Source: an uncultured Spirochaetales bacterium
Lineage (GTDB): Bacteria > Spirochaetota > Spirochaetia > Sphaerochaetales > Sphaerochaetaceae
DNA: 64,000 nt
Direction: 5' to 3'
NCBI GenBank assembly: GCA_949293595.1
Contig: CASFDW010000001.1
Coordinates: 434,001 to 498,000 of the forward strand
Part shown: positions 51,248-61,543 of the stretch, one piece after another
How positions within the stretch are numbered: the stretch's first letter is position 1
How the letters are laid out: every line of letters begins with the position of its first letter
Position numbers and translations under genes: made by a program
Notes under the pieces: model-generated
What the model saw: only the letters and a program-made list of their open reading frames with translations
The model's database searches: none
What the model was told of the DNA's origin: nothing

Positions 51248-52062
51248 AGCAGCCTCCTCGAGACCAGTGATATGGCGCGGTCCAGCCGGATGCCCATGGG
51301 CCTCGGCCTTCCGGAGCCGCGGCAGTCCCTGATCTCCTCGAAACAGATGTCACCGCTTTCCTTCACCGCGGAAAAGAAAGAGAATCCGTTCAAAAGAAAA
51401 CCCGTGAGCATCGTGGCAAACAGATCGCCGCATCCAGGATAGGATATCATCAGATCCTCGTAAGGAAACACGCGGACCTCGCCATCGCAGAATGCGACGT
51501 TTGCAAGCATGTTCAACGAAAGGGGAACGCTTGTTATGACGAAACGCCGGGGCGCGATTTCCGCAAGCTTGGCGCATAAATCGGAGATATCGGAGTTCGT
51601 GTAGCCTTTGTTGATCCGCAGGGAGGAAAGGAAGGATGCCTCCGTAAGGTTCGGCGTGATTATGTCCGCTTTTTTCAGCAACCCCTTCATCATGGAGACG
51701 AAAGCGTCGTCCTTTCCGCCGTACAGCACGCCGGCATCGGCGAAAGCAGGATCAAGGATCCTCAGCGCTCCGCCCTCCGCCGAGAGAATCCCGGCAAGAA
51801 TCGGAATCTGCTCCTTCGAGGCCAGATATCCGGAATAGACAGCATCGAACACGGCGCCATGTCCCTTTATCATCTCATAATGCGCGAGCACGTCCATGCT
51901 CAGATCGCGGATGTGGTTGTCCTCGAAGCCGTCCGTCTGAGTGGAAAGGACCGCAGTCGGAATGACCGCGGTCTCAACACCCATGGCCTCCAGAACCGGC
52001 AGCACCACAGTGAGGCTTGATTTCGAATAGCACGAAAGGTCGTGTATGGCCAGAGCGTTCAT
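51244..52062 (-). CDS. pdxY: Pyridoxal/pyridoxamine kinase
   Basis: Ribokinase-fold kinase salvaging vitamin B6. The 272 residues start LAIHDLSCYSKSSLTVVLPV, typical of PdxY/PdxK, with TPNLTEASFL and the catalytic base in YPGCGDLFATML, where Cys replaces the common Thr of GTGD. It overlaps the hexokinase stop and the nucleosidase start by 4 bases each, so the three are tightly coupled. Confidence 0.88.
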   Translation of the reverse strand: MNALAIHDLSCYSKSSLTVVLPVLEAMGVETAVIPTAVLSTQTDGFEDNHIRDLSMDVLAHYEMIKGHGAVFDAVYSGYLASKEQIPILAGILSAEGGALRILDPAFADAGVLYGGKDDAFVSMMKGLLKKADIITPNLTEASFLSSLRINKGYTNSDISDLCAKLAEIAPRRFVITSVPLSLNMLANVAFCDGEVRVFPYEDLMISYPGCGDLFATMLTGFLLNGFSFFSAVKESGDICFEEIRDCRGSGRPRPMGIRLDRAISLVSRRLL

Positions 52063-53348
52063 ACGATTGCACCGGCTATGGCGGCGCCATATACCGGACT
52101 GTCAGAGATGCTGACCATCTTCACATACCTGCCATGTTTTTTCGTCAGGAACTCATGCAGGTACTTCCTGGTATAGAATTCAAGGTTTTCGGTCTTGTAG
52201 AATGTTGTCCCGTCGGCATTGATGATGACGGGATACCTCGGATTCGTTCCGAGCCCGCTCTTGATCACCGCCGCAGCAAGGTTTACCGCCGTAAGCTTGG
52301 CCGCACGCTCGATGATCGCATCCAGGATTTTATAGAGGGCGCAGGCGTCGTCCTCGTTGTCGATGAGGCTCACCAGCACATAGTCCCTGTTGTGCGGCAT
52401 CTCGAGATAGTTTGACATGAAGGTCGTGCTGAGCGTGTCGATCCTGTTGAACCTCGCGCCGAACTCCTCGGAGAGCACCCCCTCCTTCACCGCCTTGCGT
52501 ATGACCATATGGCTGAACGGTCCCAGGTACGCACCGCTTATCGCCTTCTCCATATGGTACATTCCGGGATCCTTCGTGGAATCAAGGAACTCCCTGTCTA
52601 TATCACCGAGCACCACATCCATGCATCCGGACTCGACGTTGATAATCTGCCTCTCCGTACCCTGTCCGCCGATCTTCACGATGTTCTCGTTCTTCTCCGC
52701 ATATGCGGTGTTCGTCCCGGTTCCGAGTATGAACCCGATATATCCGGAACAGATGTCGGATGTCTTGGCCTTGGTGGCAAGAAGCGTCGCAACCGTATCG
52801 TTGACAACCGAAATCCTCTTCTTGGAGACATCGTGGCCGCGCAGGGCCAGTTCTCCGAGAAGGGTTTTGCCCAGCGGCATGCCTATCACCTCGGGAGCCT
52901 TGATCTCCTTCGAGAAAACCACCGGTATCCCGTCATGATCCGCGGTGATGTCCGCCGCATACGAGAAACAGAACCCGATCTTGTCCGATTTGTCTATGAG
53001 ACGTTCGATGTTGTCCGCAAGGGTCGAGAAAAACTCCTTGGCGCTGACCTTGGCCTTCACCCCTGGCATCCCCACCTTTTTGAAATCGCTTATCTGCGGG
53101 ACAAGGTTTTCGTCGAAGGAGACGAGACAGGTCCTGAAATTTGTCCCGCCCGCATCGAGCACTATCACGCTGTCACCCGGTTTTATGTTGCTGTCCAGTC
53201 CGCAATACGTCGGAATCATCCTCAGGCTGCTCTCCTCGCCCCTGAGCCCCTTGTCCATCTCGGAAAGGAATTTTCCGAGGAAAGCCTCCTCGTCGATCCT
53301 GGAGGCATCTATGTTATGCCTGGCAAGAAAATCCTCAACCCTGTTCAT
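52059..53348 (-). CDS. Hexokinase, eukaryote type
   Basis: Phosphorylates glucose or other hexoses with ATP. The 429 residues show both lobes of the eukaryotic hexokinase family: phosphate-1 LDAGGTNFRTCLV, VVNDTVATLLA, ILGTGTNTAYAE and a long C-terminal lobe ending SPVYGAAIAGA. Bacterial glucokinases of the ROK or Glk types look different. AGGAG precedes the ATG. First gene of a coupled cluster with pyridoxal kinase and a nucleosidase. Confidence 0.9.
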   Translation of the reverse strand: MNRVEDFLARHNIDASRIDEEAFLGKFLSEMDKGLRGEESSLRMIPTYCGLDSNIKPGDSVIVLDAGGTNFRTCLVSFDENLVPQISDFKKVGMPGVKAKVSAKEFFSTLADNIERLIDKSDKIGFCFSYAADITADHDGIPVVFSKEIKAPEVIGMPLGKTLLGELALRGHDVSKKRISVVNDTVATLLATKAKTSDICSGYIGFILGTGTNTAYAEKNENIVKIGGQGTERQIINVESGCMDVVLGDIDREFLDSTKDPGMYHMEKAISGAYLGPFSHMVIRKAVKEGVLSEEFGARFNRIDTLSTTFMSNYLEMPHNRDYVLVSLIDNEDDACALYKILDAIIERAAKLTAVNLAAAVIKSGLGTNPRYPVIINADGTTFYKTENLEFYTRKYLHEFLTKKHGRYVKMVSISDSPVYGAAIAGAIV

Positions 53349-53363
53349 TTCTCCGCTCCTTTG

Positions 53364-54002
53364 TCAATAATTTATCACGAACGGCTCGAAAGTGATGCTT
53401 TCACCGTTCATCCTGAGATTCTCGGAGTAAATGGTTATCACACCGTTCTCCCCTCCCCTGATCTCAATCACGCCTTCCATCAGCACGACCTCATCGAGCC
53501 TCGTACCGCTTATGATCAGGCTCACCCAGAGCGGAATCTTCAGTGATGACCAGTTCGAACCGTTCCGGATGGCACGCACGGAAGCATCCTCGTCCCTGAG
53601 GGTCACGATGCTGCCGTCAAGAATCAGCTCCCCCTTTCCGTAGGCCGACGCCTCGAGGGAACTTATGGCCTTTTCCCTGAAAGGGGTCAGTGACGAGGAC
53701 TTCTTGTTGAACAAGGTCTCGTACCACGTCCTTTCGGACAGGCTGTAAAAACTCAGCGAGGACGAATACGTGCTCAGATCGCTCCTCGTGAAGGTGACTT
53801 TCACGGGATCGTCCCCCTGCCCGATCTCCAGCCCCACTCCCTGGAGCCTGACATTAGGCCCGGCCACAGCCGATGCGACGACGGAAAGGACCCCGTCCAA
53901 TGTTCCGGAAAGGGCGACGTTCACGTCCTGGTAGCTGACTGCGGCCTCAACAGAACAACAGAAGACAAATCCAAAAAGAAAAGGAAGAAATCTCTTCTTC
54001 AT
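53364..54002 (-). CDS. Exported protein of unknown function
   Basis: A 212-residue protein with a signal peptide (MKKRFLPFLFGFVFCCSVEA) from ATG 54002, which has GGAGG just upstream. The mature part is rich in beta-strand pattern and Ser, ends VINY and has no Cys. No family is recognised. It lies 15 bases before the hexokinase start, so it may head that operon. Confidence 0.7.
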   Translation of the reverse strand: MKKRFLPFLFGFVFCCSVEAAVSYQDVNVALSGTLDGVLSVVASAVAGPNVRLQGVGLEIGQGDDPVKVTFTRSDLSTYSSSLSFYSLSERTWYETLFNKKSSSLTPFREKAISSLEASAYGKGELILDGSIVTLRDEDASVRAIRNGSNWSSLKIPLWVSLIISGTRLDEVVLMEGVIEIRGGENGVITIYSENLRMNGESITFEPFVINY

Positions 54003-54053
54003 CTTGTCCTCCATCAATTGAAGATATTAACAAGGCTTTTGATGTGTTTCAAC

Positions 54054-54085
54054 CAAAAAAAGCCCCCCTTTTGGATAAAAGGGGG
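54054..54085 (-). terminator. Terminator of the UMF1 transporter gene
   Basis: Minus-strand CCCCCTTTT-ATCC-AAAAGGGGG followed by GCTTTTTTT. Confidence 0.85.
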
Positions 54086-54102
54086 AAACTGTGGCCAATA
54101 CT

Positions 54103-55380
54103 TCAGCATGAGGATGAGAACACACCTATCTCTTTCTTCGCCTCGTCCTCGTCGACCTTCCTCAAAAGCACGAAGCCGAGCAAGAACAGTATGATGAGGG
54201 AGACTATGCCGTACCTCTGCTCGCCGGTGATGAGGGTGACGATCCCGACAAGCAGCGGGCCTATTATCGCAGCAAACTTGCCAAGCATGTTGAAGAAACC
54301 GTAGAACTGGCTGGACTGGTTCTGGGGGATGAGACGGGAGTAGTAGCTCCTCGAAAGTGCCTGTATTCCACCCTGGAACAGTCCGATGATAACCGCAAGG
54401 ATATAAAAATGGATGACTTTTGACATGAAGAACCCGACTACGGCTATCATCGCATAGGCTGCAATCGCAACCAGGATCGCCTTCTTTGTCCCGATCCTGT
54501 GTCCGAAGACATTGTACAATATGGCGGCGGGAAATGCCACGAACTGCGTTATCAAGAGCGCCACGATGAGGCTTTCCGATGGAAAACCGAGGGCGGTGCC
54601 GTAGTCGGTCGCCATACGGATTATCGTATCCACACCGTCTATGTAGCACCAGTACGCAACGAGGAACATCCCTGTGTTCCTAAGCTTACGCAGGCTTTTG
54701 AGCGTCGACGCTATCTGCCTGAACCCTTCGCCGCAGGCCCTGCGGATGGACAGACCATCCTTCTGCCCGTCCTTCACGAAAATGAAAACAGGCAGGGAGA
54801 ACACGATCCACCAGATGCCCACCATCAGGAAGGAAAGCCGTACGGCCTCGACGCTGTCTGATATGCCGAACCTCTGTGGCATTATGTACATCAGCACGTT
54901 CACCAGGAACAGAAGTCCTCCCCCGATGTATCCCAGGCTGTAGCCGAGGCATGATACGAAATCGACCTTCTTCTCGGATGCGACCGACGGAAGGAGCGAA
55001 TCGTAGAACGTGTTCGCACCGCTGAAACCTATCGTCGCAAGCACATAAAACACGACGGCAACGGGCCACTGCCCCATCTTCACGAGCCACAGCGCGCCCG
55101 TCATCACGGCTCCGAGGAATGCAAAGAATATCAGGAACTTCTTCCTGTAGCCGCCACGGTCGGCGATCGCGCCGAGCACGGGTGCCATGGCGGCGACAAA
55201 AACGCTCGCAAGGGAATTGGACAGGCCGAGGAAGAACGTGGTCGTAGCGCTGTCGCTCCCGTAAGCCCAATACTGCGAAAAGAAAATCGGGAAGAACGCA
55301 GCCATCACCGTCGTGGCAAAGGCGCTGTTCGCCCAGTCATACAGAGACCACGACAGGATCTCAGTCTTCGAATCTTTCAT
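54103..55380 (-). CDS. MFS transporter, UMF1 / Atg22-like family
   Basis: A 425-residue membrane protein with about 12 helices. SWSLYDWANSAFATTVMAAFFP near the N-terminus is the UMF1 family hallmark. The substrate is unknown; distant eukaryotic relatives export amino acids from vacuoles. Of three in-frame ATGs I chose 55380, which has GGGAG nine bases upstream. It has its own terminator. Confidence 0.85.
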   Translation of the reverse strand: MKDSKTEILSWSLYDWANSAFATTVMAAFFPIFFSQYWAYGSDSATTTFFLGLSNSLASVFVAAMAPVLGAIADRGGYRKKFLIFFAFLGAVMTGALWLVKMGQWPVAVVFYVLATIGFSGANTFYDSLLPSVASEKKVDFVSCLGYSLGYIGGGLLFLVNVLMYIMPQRFGISDSVEAVRLSFLMVGIWWIVFSLPVFIFVKDGQKDGLSIRRACGEGFRQIASTLKSLRKLRNTGMFLVAYWCYIDGVDTIIRMATDYGTALGFPSESLIVALLITQFVAFPAAILYNVFGHRIGTKKAILVAIAAYAMIAVVGFFMSKVIHFYILAVIIGLFQGGIQALSRSYYSRLIPQNQSSQFYGFFNMLGKFAAIIGPLLVGIVTLITGEQRYGIVSLIILFLLGFVLLRKVDEDEAKKEIGVFSSSC

Positions 55381-55457
55381 TTTGTTCATCTCCCGCATGC
55401 CATATTATCATAAAACCGGATAAAATTTGTTTACCTGCCGTTAATTCTTTCAAAATA

Positions 55458-55466
55458 TGCTAGAAT
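55458..55466 (+). promoter_or_regulatory. Extended -10 promoter of sbcB
   Basis: TGC-TAGAAT at 55458-55466. The predicted start is 55473, one base before the sbcB ATG. No clear -35 and no ribosome site. Confidence 0.5.
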
Positions 55467-55473
55467 CCTCAAT

Positions 55474-56883
55474 ATGAACGAAGCTAAAACCATATTATGG
55501 TACGACCTTGAGACATTCGGGCTCAACCCGAGGGTCGACAGGATCGCACAGGCGGCCGCGATCAGGACCGACTTGTCGCTCAACGCGGTCTCGGAACCGA
55601 TCCTGCTCTATTGCAGGCTGAGCGACGACTACCTGCCAAACCCCGAATCATGCGTCCTGACCGGCATAACCCCGGACGACGTGGAGGAAAAGGGCATCAG
55701 GGAATACGATTTCATAAAAAGGCTAAATGACGAATTCCTCGTCCCAGGAACCATCGGATGCGGCTACAACAGCATGGGGTTCGACGACGAATGCATACGC
55801 TCCACACTGTACAGGAACCTCTTCGACCCTTACGAAAGGGAGAACTTCCAGGGCCGCTCCAGATGGGATATTATCAACCTGGTCAGGGCGACAAGGGACC
55901 TCAGGCCGGATGGCATCTGCTTCGACATCAGGAACCCCGAGACCGGCTGGACATCGTTCCGTCTGACCGACCTCACAAAAGAAAACGGGATAGACCAGGA
56001 AGGGGCACACGACGCACTCGTCGATGTAAGGGCCACAATCGCCATCGCCCGCCTGATAAAGGAAAAGCAGCCAAGATTGTACGCATACGCATTCCAGCAC
56101 CGCACAAAGAACGACATATGGGGGCTTCTGGACGTGGAGAGGATGATTCCAATGCTGCACACCCACCCCATGTATGCGTCGGAGAACGGGAACACGCATC
56201 CGGTTGTTCCTGTCTGGCGCAACAAGAAGCGAAGCAACGACATATGGTGTTTTGACCTTACAAAGGAATTAACATCCGATATCGGAAGTATTGATATCAA
56301 AGAGACAGGACTGGTAAGGATTGCCGCCAACAAGTGCCCCTTCATCGCGCCGCTGACCGTGCTTGACAGGGAAAGCGAAAGGAGACTCGGGTTCACAAGG
56401 AAGGATATCGAGGAGAAGGCGAAGGAGGTAAGAAGGCGGAGGGATGTTCTTGCCGCCGCGGCGGAGAGGTTTTCCGGTCAGGAGTTCACGGATGAGGAAA
56501 GCGATCCGGACTACACGATCTACGAAAGGTTCGTCAGCGACGCGGACAAGGCCGCGCTGAAGAGGATCTCGGCCATGGAGCCCAAGGACAAGCTCGCCAG
56601 CGGGGAACATAACTTCGAGGATGCGAAATACCACAAGCTCCTATGGAGGCAGGTTGCGCGCAACTGGCCCGAGGTGCTCACAGAGAGCGGCAGGAGACAA
56701 TGGAAGAATTTCTGCGCATCCCGTCTGATAAACCCTCCCAGCAGGTCCTCGAGGACACTGGAGCTCTTCATGAGGGAGTGCCAGGACGGAATAGACAGCA
56801 TAGACACCGACCCGGACAAGAAGAGGATATACATGAGCCTGAAGAACTGGGCGCAAAGACTTGAGGAGAGGATAATGTCATGA
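55474..56883 (+). CDS. sbcB: Exodeoxyribonuclease I
   Basis: Degrades single-stranded DNA 3' to 5' in repair and recombination. The 469 residues open with a DEDDh exonuclease domain (WYDLETFGLNP, GYNSMGFDDE, EGAHDALVDVRAT) followed by the SH3-like and helical C-terminal domains of ExoI. It overlaps the SDR gene by 4 bases (ATGA). The promoter places transcription start at the ATG. Confidence 0.94.
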   Translation: MNEAKTILWYDLETFGLNPRVDRIAQAAAIRTDLSLNAVSEPILLYCRLSDDYLPNPESCVLTGITPDDVEEKGIREYDFIKRLNDEFLVPGTIGCGYNSMGFDDECIRSTLYRNLFDPYERENFQGRSRWDIINLVRATRDLRPDGICFDIRNPETGWTSFRLTDLTKENGIDQEGAHDALVDVRATIAIARLIKEKQPRLYAYAFQHRTKNDIWGLLDVERMIPMLHTHPMYASENGNTHPVVPVWRNKKRSNDIWCFDLTKELTSDIGSIDIKETGLVRIAANKCPFIAPLTVLDRESERRLGFTRKDIEEKAKEVRRRRDVLAAAAERFSGQEFTDEESDPDYTIYERFVSDADKAALKRISAMEPKDKLASGEHNFEDAKYHKLLWRQVARNWPEVLTESGRRQWKNFCASRLINPPSRSSRTLELFMRECQDGIDSIDTDPDKKRIYMSLKNWAQRLEERIMS

Positions 56884-57710
56884 ATTCCGACGGAATCGGA
56901 AAGAGTCCCGAAGGAAGGAGGTATGCACTGATCGCCGGCAGCGAGAGCGGTCTTGCGAAGGCTGCGATAGCCACATTCCCCGACTGCTACCATGTTTTCT
57001 GCGCGGACATCAGGTACAGCCAGGTGCGCGAGGTCGGGAACCGCACGGAAATCCCGGTTGACATTACGGATCAGGCCTCCCTGGAAAGGGCTTATTCCAT
57101 CATAGCCTCGCGCACATGCAGGCTGGACGTGGTCTCGTGCTTCGCGGGAATCGTGACGCTCGGCTCGTTCGTCGAGCTTCCACCGTCCGCCATGGAGCGG
57201 ATAATGGACATCAACTTCTTCGCGCAGGTAAGGATCAACAAAATCTTCTTCCCCCTGCTCGAGAACGCAGGAGGAAGGATAATCACGATCTCAAGCGAAT
57301 ACGGCAGGCTCGACGCGCTCCCTATACACGGATACTACGGCATATCGAAGCACGCGCTTGAGGCCTACAACGACTCGCTGCGCCGTGAGCTGCTCAAATC
57401 AGGGGTCAAGGTGGTCATGATCCGTCCCGGTGCGTTCAGGACAAGCATGCAGGCAGGGATCGCAAGACAGTTCGAGGACCTTCTGGCAAGCACAAGGAGG
57501 TACAAGAGAATACTCACGCGCATGAATTTCCTGATGGCCGGGGAGCTAGCAAAGGCCAGGGATCCGGCGATATTCGGCCGCGTGTTTGCAAAGGCGGCGT
57601 TCTCAAGACACCCGGGAAGATACCACAACGTCAAAAACAGCCTGAGGATGAGGCTGCTTTCATCGCTTCCTTCCGCCATTCAGGACATGGTGTTCCGCTT
57701 TTTCCTCTAA
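56880..57710 (+). CDS. Short-chain dehydrogenase/reductase
   Basis: A 276-residue NAD(P)-dependent oxidoreductase. The cofactor loop reads IAGSESGLAKA instead of the common TGASxGIG, the Ser is in ITISSEYG and the Tyr-Lys pair in YYGISKHAL. A C-terminal hydrophobic stretch (DMVFRFFL) may touch the membrane. It is coupled to sbcB and ends inside the cls terminus. Substrate unknown. Confidence 0.8.
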   Translation: MNSDGIGKSPEGRRYALIAGSESGLAKAAIATFPDCYHVFCADIRYSQVREVGNRTEIPVDITDQASLERAYSIIASRTCRLDVVSCFAGIVTLGSFVELPPSAMERIMDINFFAQVRINKIFFPLLENAGGRIITISSEYGRLDALPIHGYYGISKHALEAYNDSLRRELLKSGVKVVMIRPGAFRTSMQAGIARQFEDLLASTRRYKRILTRMNFLMAGELAKARDPAIFGRVFAKAAFSRHPGRYHNVKNSLRMRLLSSLPSAIQDMVFRFFL

Positions 57711-59278
57711 AGCAGTGGCGCGACGAATTTGAGCAACGATCCGCAGATCCCCTCGAGAACCCCTGGCCTCCAGGTTTCGGGATCGATCCGTCTGGAAACG
57801 GAGAACGTCTTCTCGAAATCGGTGCGGATCTCCCTGATGGAGCTTTTCTTGTAAATGACCACGCCGTTCTCGAAGTGCAGATAGAGGGAACGGTAATCAA
57901 GATTGACGGTGCCGACGGTCGCAACCCTGTCATCGGCCAGGAACAGCTTGGAATGGACGAACCCTGGGGTGTACTCGTATATCGAGACGCCGGAGGAGAG
58001 CAGCTCCCTGTAATGGGTCTTGGCAAGCGCGAACGCATACTTCTTGTCCGGGGCATGGGGCAGGATTATCCTCACGTCGACGCCGCGCTTCGCGGCCCTC
58101 GTGAGGGAGGAAAGCATCTCCCCGTCCAGGATGAGGTACGGGGTCATTATCCAGCAGTACGAGCATGACGAGCCAAGGATGTCCTGGTACACGCTCTCGC
58201 CGACACGCTCGTCATCCAGGGGTGAATCAGTATACGGTATGACATACCCCTCGTCCTCAACCGGACGGCAAGGCCTCAGGAAACGGGAGTAGCCGTCCCC
58301 GCGTCCGATCGAGTTCCATATGCTCAGGAAGGCCACCGTCATCGCGGAGACAGCCTCGCCCTCCATCCTCAGGCAGGTGTCCTTCCAAATCCCGAACATG
58401 TTTCTTCTGTTTATGTATTCGTCCGCAAGATTGATACCACCCGTATAAGCGATGCAGTTGTCTATCACGAGGATCTTCCTGTGATCCCTGTTGTTGTAAT
58501 GGGTGGAGACGAACGGAGTGAACGGCGAGAACACACGGCAATGTATCCCGATGGCCTCAAGCTTCTTGTAATACGAATAAGGCACACGCGCAAGAGCGTT
58601 CAGACCATCGTATATCAACCTCACCTCCACGCCCTGCCTGACCTTGTCAGCCAGGATCCTGAGGATGCGGCCGAACATGACGCCCTCCTCGATTATGAAA
58701 TACTCGAGGAAGATGAAATCCTGCGCTCCCTCCAGGTCCCTGAGCATCTGCATGAACGCATCCTCTCCGGAGGGATGATAGACGGTCCTGGTGTTCGAGA
58801 AGACGCTTGATCCGGCATACCGTCCCAGATACACGGCCAGGTCGAACAAAAAGCGTTCCCTATCCTTGACAAACAGCTTGAGCTCCTTGTCGTCTTTCCT
58901 GAACGCCAGAGCCCGCTTCTGCTCCTCGGCGATGACATGCTTCTGGGCCTTGTGCCCGATATCCATCTGCAGGTAGATGTAAAGCGGTATGCCGAATACA
59001 GGGAACACGGAAATGATGAAGAACCATGTCAGCTTGACGCTGTTGTTGCTGGGGCTGTTGACTATGATGATGAGAAAGACGAGCGAAAGGAGGCTGGTGA
59101 GGGTGAAATACACGGTCTCATACCGTTTCAGAAAGTCGTAGAACAGCAGGAACATGAACAATATCTGCAGCAGGATGAGGATGCAGACGATCCCGGTGCG
59201 TCCGAAAACAATGTTGACCCAGCTTTTCCTTTTCCTTCCTCCAAGGAGAGTCAGGAGGTTCTCATCATCATGTCCCAT
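57707..59278 (-). CDS. cls: Cardiolipin synthase
   Basis: Condenses two phosphatidylglycerols. From ATG 59278 the 523 residues have two N-terminal membrane helices (about 24-44 and 50-70), then two HKD phospholipase D motifs, HRKILVID near 280 and HSKLFLADD near 455. An upstream frame of 65 residues is open but has no membrane or family character. The ATG lacks a ribosome site. Confidence 0.9.
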   Translation of the reverse strand: MGHDDENLLTLLGGRKRKSWVNIVFGRTGIVCILILLQILFMFLLFYDFLKRYETVYFTLTSLLSLVFLIIIVNSPSNNSVKLTWFFIISVFPVFGIPLYIYLQMDIGHKAQKHVIAEEQKRALAFRKDDKELKLFVKDRERFLFDLAVYLGRYAGSSVFSNTRTVYHPSGEDAFMQMLRDLEGAQDFIFLEYFIIEEGVMFGRILRILADKVRQGVEVRLIYDGLNALARVPYSYYKKLEAIGIHCRVFSPFTPFVSTHYNNRDHRKILVIDNCIAYTGGINLADEYINRRNMFGIWKDTCLRMEGEAVSAMTVAFLSIWNSIGRGDGYSRFLRPCRPVEDEGYVIPYTDSPLDDERVGESVYQDILGSSCSYCWIMTPYLILDGEMLSSLTRAAKRGVDVRIILPHAPDKKYAFALAKTHYRELLSSGVSIYEYTPGFVHSKLFLADDRVATVGTVNLDYRSLYLHFENGVVIYKKSSIREIRTDFEKTFSVSRRIDPETWRPGVLEGICGSLLKFVAPLL

Positions 59279-59382
59279 ATGATAAAGGTAACACAGCAGG
59301 ACGGGCCTGTGGAACAGGAAAACGCATCTAGAAATTACATACGCCTTGATGATATAATCCATAGCCCAGGAGCCGGAGAAAG

Positions 59383-60443
<1,061 letters not shown>

Positions 60444-60447
<4 letters not shown>

Positions 60448-61289
60448 CACTGAAAAGGCTCAAAGGGGAGCTCATTTCGGCCTTGACAGGCTTGGAGCTT
60501 CCGGATCTGGAAGCAAGGCTCATAATCCGGCACGTGCTTTCACTAAACGATGCAGAACAGATCATCAGGGCCAACGAGGAGATTCCGGATGAATATGCCG
60601 CAAGATGTCTTGATCTCGCAGGAAAACGTCTGAAAGGGACTCCAATGTCCTACATCACGGGGAAAAAGGAATTCTATGGACTGGAATTTGATGTCAACGA
60701 GAATGTCCTGATACCCCGGCCCGAGACCGAGATTCTTGTTTTTGAGGCCATCTCCTACCTGAAAGGAATTGCAAACCCTGCCGTCTTGGATCTATGCACA
60801 GGCTCCGGCTGCATAGCCGCTTCCATCAAAAAGAACATCCCGGAGGCGGAAGTATGCATTTCAGATATATCAGAAGAGGCTTTGAAAACAGCAGAAGGCA
60901 ATTTCAAGCGTCTTACAGGAAAAAGCCCAAAAGCCTTCCTGGGGGACCTTTTTTCTCCGGTTGAAAGCAATCTTCTCTTCGATGCGATCTGCACAAACCC
61001 GCCATACATCGCGGAAAAATGGTATGAGAAACTGGAAAAGGAAGTGAAGAAGGAACCGCAGAATGCCCTTATCGGAGGGGGAGCGGACGGGCTTGACATA
61101 ATCAAAAGAATCATCTCGGAAGCCGGCAGACACATCAAAAGAGGCGGGCTTCTCATAATCGAAGCGGACTACAGGCAGATAAGCAAAATAAAGGTTCTGA
61201 TGGAGCAGAAAGGCTTTGAGGATGTTTCCGCGGTCAAAGACCTTTCTGGAAAAGAAAGATGCGTAAAAGGCATCTTCCAGCCGTCATGA
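60444..61289 (+). CDS. prmC: Release factor glutamine methyltransferase
   Basis: N5-methylates the GGQ glutamine of release factors. The 281 residues have [10 protein letters not shown], the SAM motif [11 protein letters not shown] and the catalytic NPPYI. The ATG overlaps the prfA stop (ATGA). The second half is visibly richer in A and T than prfA. Terminator downstream. Confidence 0.94.
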
Positions 61290-61439
61290 CAGCCTAGCCA
61301 TCCATATCGCTTTCCTGCTTCGTAACTTCTATGCCCACCGTTTTTTCCATTGACCAGGAATGTCCATGAATCTTGATCCGGGTGCAGAAGTTATCGGATC
61401 GTGATAGGATACAACCTAGCTCAAGAATCATGTATAGCT

Positions 61440-61472
61440 AAAGCTTTCCGGAACCTCCGTTACGGAAGCTTT
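61440..61472 (+). terminator. Terminator of prfA-prmC
   Basis: AAGCTTTCCG and CGGAAGCTT pair around a 12-base loop followed by TTTTGC. It lies 150 bases after prmC; the 61290-61439 stretch shows nothing else. Confidence 0.65.
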
Positions 61473-61482
61473 TGCTGCACAA

Positions 61483-61520
61483 AAAAAACGGACAAGCCGC
61501 GCTAGGCCCGTCCATGGTTT
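61483..61520 (-). terminator. Terminator of the frameshifted lipoprotein gene
   Basis: On the minus strand GGACGGGCC pairs with GGCTTGTCC (two G-T pairs), followed by GTTTTTTTT. Confidence 0.65.
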
Positions 61521-61543
61521 TTCTATGAATGCTTCCATCAAGC

